Source of the DNA: Nonomuraea coxensis DSM 45129
Lineage (GTDB): Bacteria; Actinomycetota; Actinomycetes; Streptosporangiales; Streptosporangiaceae
Direction of reading: 5' to 3'
NCBI RefSeq assembly: GCF_019397265.1
Contig: NZ_CP068985.1
Location: forward strand, 744,001-808,000
DNA length: 64,000 bases
Of the stretch, positions 62,028-64,000 are shown in pieces. Within the stretch, counting starts at the first letter, position 1; each line of letters begins with the position of its first letter. A program made the position numbers and the translations under genes. A model generated the notes under the pieces. The model did no database searches, was not told where the DNA came from, and was given only the letters and a program-made list of their open reading frames with translations.

Positions 62028-62280
62028 GAGCCATCTCCGAGAACGATTTGGAAACTCGGCGGCCAGCACGTACTCTGGTCGTTGCCGAAGACCGCCGGTC
62101 GTCGTCAGGTGCTCACATCCTGGCGACCGAAGGTTCCACGTCTTGTGGACGACCCGCGCAGGTGTGATGCGAGTTTCCCCGCATGGTCATCCATGCGCGT
62201 GAGCCCCGTGTGCGCCCCTGCGCCCGGGGCTGTTCTCATTTCAGGACGCCTTCGCCGGCGGCACATCTGGAAGGAGGCCC
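62028..62280 (+). promoter_or_regulatory. L10 leader region of rplJ-rplL
   Basis: The 253-bp gap holds several stems expected of the ribosomal L10 leader: CGAAGACCGCCGGTC near 62084, GTCGTCAGG/CCTGGCGAC (about 62100-62127), GCATGG/CCATGC (62181-62196) and AGCCCC/GGGGCT (62202-62231) followed by TTCTCATTT, a possible attenuator. L10(L12)4 would bind here to control its own synthesis. Placement is strong; exact folds are by eye. Confidence 0.7.
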
Positions 62281-62805
62281 ATGGCGAGGGCGGATAAGGC
62301 GACGGCTGTTGCCGAGCTCAAGAACGAGTTCGAAGGTAGCGCCGCCGCCGTTCTGACCGAGTACCGCGGTCTCACCGTCGCGCAGCTCAAGGACCTGCGC
62401 AAGTCTCTCGGTGAGAATGCGAAGTTCGCCGTGGCGAAGAACACCCTGACCAAGATCGCGGCCAACGAGGCCGGCGTGACGGGTCTGGACGACCTGCTGG
62501 TCGGCCCCACCGCCGTCGCCTTCGTCAAGGGCGACGTCGTCGAGGCGGCCAAGGGTCTGCGTGACTTCGCCAAGGCCAATCCCCTTCTGGTGATCAAGGG
62601 CGGCGTGCTCGAGGGCAAGACGCTCGACGCCACCGAGATCACCAAGCTCGCCGACCTCGAGTCCCGCGAGGTCCTCCTCGCGAAGCTTGCCGGTGCGCTC
62701 AAGGCGAAGCAGAGCGCCGCTGCCGCGATGTTCGCCGCGCTGCCCACGCAAATGGCTCAGCTGGTCGAAGCCCTTCGCGCGAAGCGCGAAGAAGCGGGCG
62801 AGTAA
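62281..62805 (+). CDS. rplJ: 50S ribosomal protein L10
   Basis: A 174-residue L10: [55 protein letters not shown] and the C-terminal helix that binds L7/L12 dimers ([20 protein letters not shown]). It anchors the stalk to the ribosome. Start ATG 62281 follows GGAAGGAGG. It is co-transcribed with rplL. Confidence 0.98.
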   Translation: MARADKATAVAELKNEFEGSAAAVLTEYRGLTVAQLKDLRKSLGENAKFAVAKNTLTKIAANEAGVTGLDDLLVGPTAVAFVKGDVVEAAKGLRDFAKANPLLVIKGGVLEGKTLDATEITKLADLESREVLLAKLAGALKAKQSAAAAMFAALPTQMAQLVEALRAKREEAGE

Positions 62806-62877
62806 CACGGGGGTTGCCGCACCCACCGCGGTCCCGTTCCTAGTTTTCAGCAAGTCCTAAACGTAAGGAAACGCATC

Positions 62878-63270
62878 ATGGCGAAGCTCAGCAACGACGA
62901 GCTCATCGACGCTTTCAAGGAGATGACCCTCCTCGAGCTCTCCGAGTTCGTGAAGCAGTTCGAGGACATCTTCGACGTCAAGGCCGCCGCCCCCGTCGCG
63001 GTTGCCGCCGCCCCGGCCGCCGGTGGCGGCGCTGAGGCCCCCGCCGCCGAGGAGCAGGACGAGTTCGACGTCATCCTCGAGGCCGCCGGCGACAAGAAGA
63101 TCCAGGTCATCAAGGAGATCCGCGCCCTGACGTCCCTGGGCCTCAAGGAGGCCAAGGACCTGGTGGACGGCGCTCCGAAGCCGGTCTTCGACGGCAAGGT
63201 CAACAAGGAGCAGGCGGAGAAGGCCAAGGCCGCCCTTGAGGGCGCCGGCGCGACCGTCACCGTCAAGTAA
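62878..63270 (+). CDS. rplL: 50S ribosomal protein L7/L12
   Basis: A 130-residue stalk protein: N-terminal dimerisation domain ([20 protein letters not shown]), an Ala/Pro/Gly hinge (about 40-58), and the factor-binding C-terminal domain ([36 protein letters not shown]). It recruits elongation factors. A terminator follows. Confidence 0.98.
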   Translation: MAKLSNDELIDAFKEMTLLELSEFVKQFEDIFDVKAAAPVAVAAAPAAGGGAEAPAAEEQDEFDVILEAAGDKKIQVIKEIRALTSLGLKEAKDLVDGAPKPVFDGKVNKEQAEKAKAALEGAGATVTVK

Positions 63271-63298
63271 GACGGCTGGAGCTCCTGGCTCGACGCTG

Positions 63299-63345
63299 AA
63301 GGGGCGGAGGACATCCTGGTGCCGGATGTCCGCCGCCCCTTTTCG
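63299..63345. terminator. Terminator after rplL
   Basis: GGGGCGG-A-GGACATCC pairs with GGATGTCC-G-CCGCCCC (one mismatch, 7-base loop) preceded by AA and followed by TTTT. It can also serve the convergent regulator gene ending at 63358. Confidence 0.9.
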
Positions 63346-63357
63346 TGTGCCTGGGGG

Positions 63358-64000
63358 TCAGAGCCGGCTCTGGATGCCGTCGAGGATGAGGTCGAGGCCG
63401 AGCTCGAACTGGGCGTCGAAGTCGTCGACGCGCACCTGGGCCCGTTCGGCGAGCTGGGGGCGGTGCCGTTCCAGATGGCGCGCGGTCCGTTCGCGCAGCT
63501 CGGTCTCGGCCTGTGGGGTGCGGACGACGGCCCGCCAGGTGTTCTCGGCGGCGACGAATCCGTTGACGTAGGACGACAGGGTCCCGACGGCGGCGACCAG
63601 CTCCGGCCCGGACAGGCCGGCCTCGGACAGGGCGGCGTAGAAGCGTTCGGAGCGGCTCAGGGCGTTGGGGCCGAGGAGCGGGCGGGTGGCGGTGAGGGCG
63701 GGGGCCCACGGGTGCCGCCGCATGACCTGCCTGCTCCGGGTGAGCTGGGCGGTCAGCAGGTCGCGCCAGGATGCGTGCTCGCGCACCTCGACCTCGCCGA
63801 TCACCTCGTCGAGTGCCAGGTCGAGCACGTCCTCCTTGCTTGTGACGTACTCGTAGAGTGACATCGTGCCGGCTCGCAGGCGGGCGGCCAGGGCGCGCAT
63901 GGAGAAGCCGGCGACGCCCTCCGCGTCGAGCAGGGCGACGGCCGCCTCGACGATGCGCGCGCGGGACAGGCGCGGCTTGCGCGGGCGTTCGTCGTCGTCG
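63358..64000 (-). CDS. TetR-family regulator (TetR/tetracycline-type C-terminal domain), 5' end outside window
   Basis: The frame is open to the right edge. The helix-turn-helix (RARIVEAAVALLDAEGVAGF, then SMRALAARLRAGTMSLYEYV) is TetR type, and the C-terminal domain (ATRPLLGPNALSRSERFYAA, VNGFVAAENTWRA) fits the TetR_C group that senses small molecules. At least 213 residues are seen. An internal ATG at 63900 lies inside the DNA-binding helix and cannot be the start. Confidence 0.88.
   Translation of the reverse strand, partial: DDDERPRKPRLSRARIVEAAVALLDAEGVAGFSMRALAARLRAGTMSLYEYVTSKEDVLDLALDEVIGEVEVREHASWRDLLTAQLTRSRQVMRRHPWAPALTATRPLLGPNALSRSERFYAALSEAGLSGPELVAAVGTLSSYVNGFVAAENTWRAVVRTPQAETELRERTARHLERHRPQLAERAQVRVDDFDAQFELGLDLILDGIQSRL

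Overview
The window comes from a high-GC actinomycete. Reasons: third codon positions are almost all G or C, GTG/TTG starts are common, some mRNAs look leaderless, and it holds class F-type sortases, WXG100-like proteins and DasR-type operators. My best guess is the Streptosporangiales (Nonomuraea-like); that is inference from gene content, not a database match. Long antisense open frames are everywhere, as expected at this GC content, and were left out.

Layout. 1-9 kb: a truncated serine hydrolase, an SDR enzyme, a two-component system split around a divergent promoter (response regulator at 2.2-2.9 kb, histidine kinase at 4.3-5.5 kb, each with one uncharacterised partner), a VOC protein, a shortened FAD oxidoreductase, a flavodoxin-like protein, and an HxlR regulator divergent from a quinone oxidoreductase. 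9-10.7 kb: an orphan ESX-like trio (YbaB-like protein, WXG100-like protein, WXG100-headed membrane protein). 11-17.4 kb: a secreted GH16 glucanase with a ricin-type lectin domain, an orphan histidine kinase, a Na+/H+ antiporter, a methyltransferase divergent from a CGNR zinc-finger regulator, and a three-gene operon of small proteins that includes a ClpX-type zinc finger joined to a helix-turn-helix-like tail. 17.7-22.6 kb: a family 2 glycosyltransferase, a cobalt/nickel ECF transporter (cbiMN-cbiQ-cbiO) and a STAS protein. 22.6-35.8 kb: mostly housekeeping metabolism (SDR, crotonase, rhomboid, serC, citrate synthase, pdxH, an MFS exporter, a DtxR regulator, a PAS-GAF-PP2C-ATPase signalling protein, a hydrolase, a MarR regulator, an acyl-CoA dehydrogenase). 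It also contains a UdgX-type uracil-DNA glycosylase broken by an internal deletion.

An IS608-like IS200/IS605 element with divergent tnpA and tnpB sits at about 35.8-37.8 kb. It is followed by a surface-protein/sortase island made of two substrate-sortase pairs (37.9-41.8 kb). Then come a thiolase, a MerR-MFS pair, a serine hydrolase, a long-chain-type acyl-CoA dehydrogenase and a DasABC-like amino-sugar ABC operon (49-52 kb) preceded by two DasR-type sites. The next block is an ECF sigma factor with a membrane partner, adenosine deaminase and two exported proteins that share a C-terminal motif.

The right end is the conserved translation/transcription block: aminotransferase, tRNA-Trp, secE, nusG, rplK, rplA, a lipoprotein, an L10 leader, rplJ, rplL, and the edge of a TetR-type regulator.

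The points most worth a second look are: the deleted UdgX gene and a similarly shortened oxidoreductase; the complete end structures and guide-like 3' flank of the IS608-like element; the two sortase pairs with a non-LPXTG sorting motif; the small-protein zinc-finger operon; and several clear operator palindromes, including the DasR pair.
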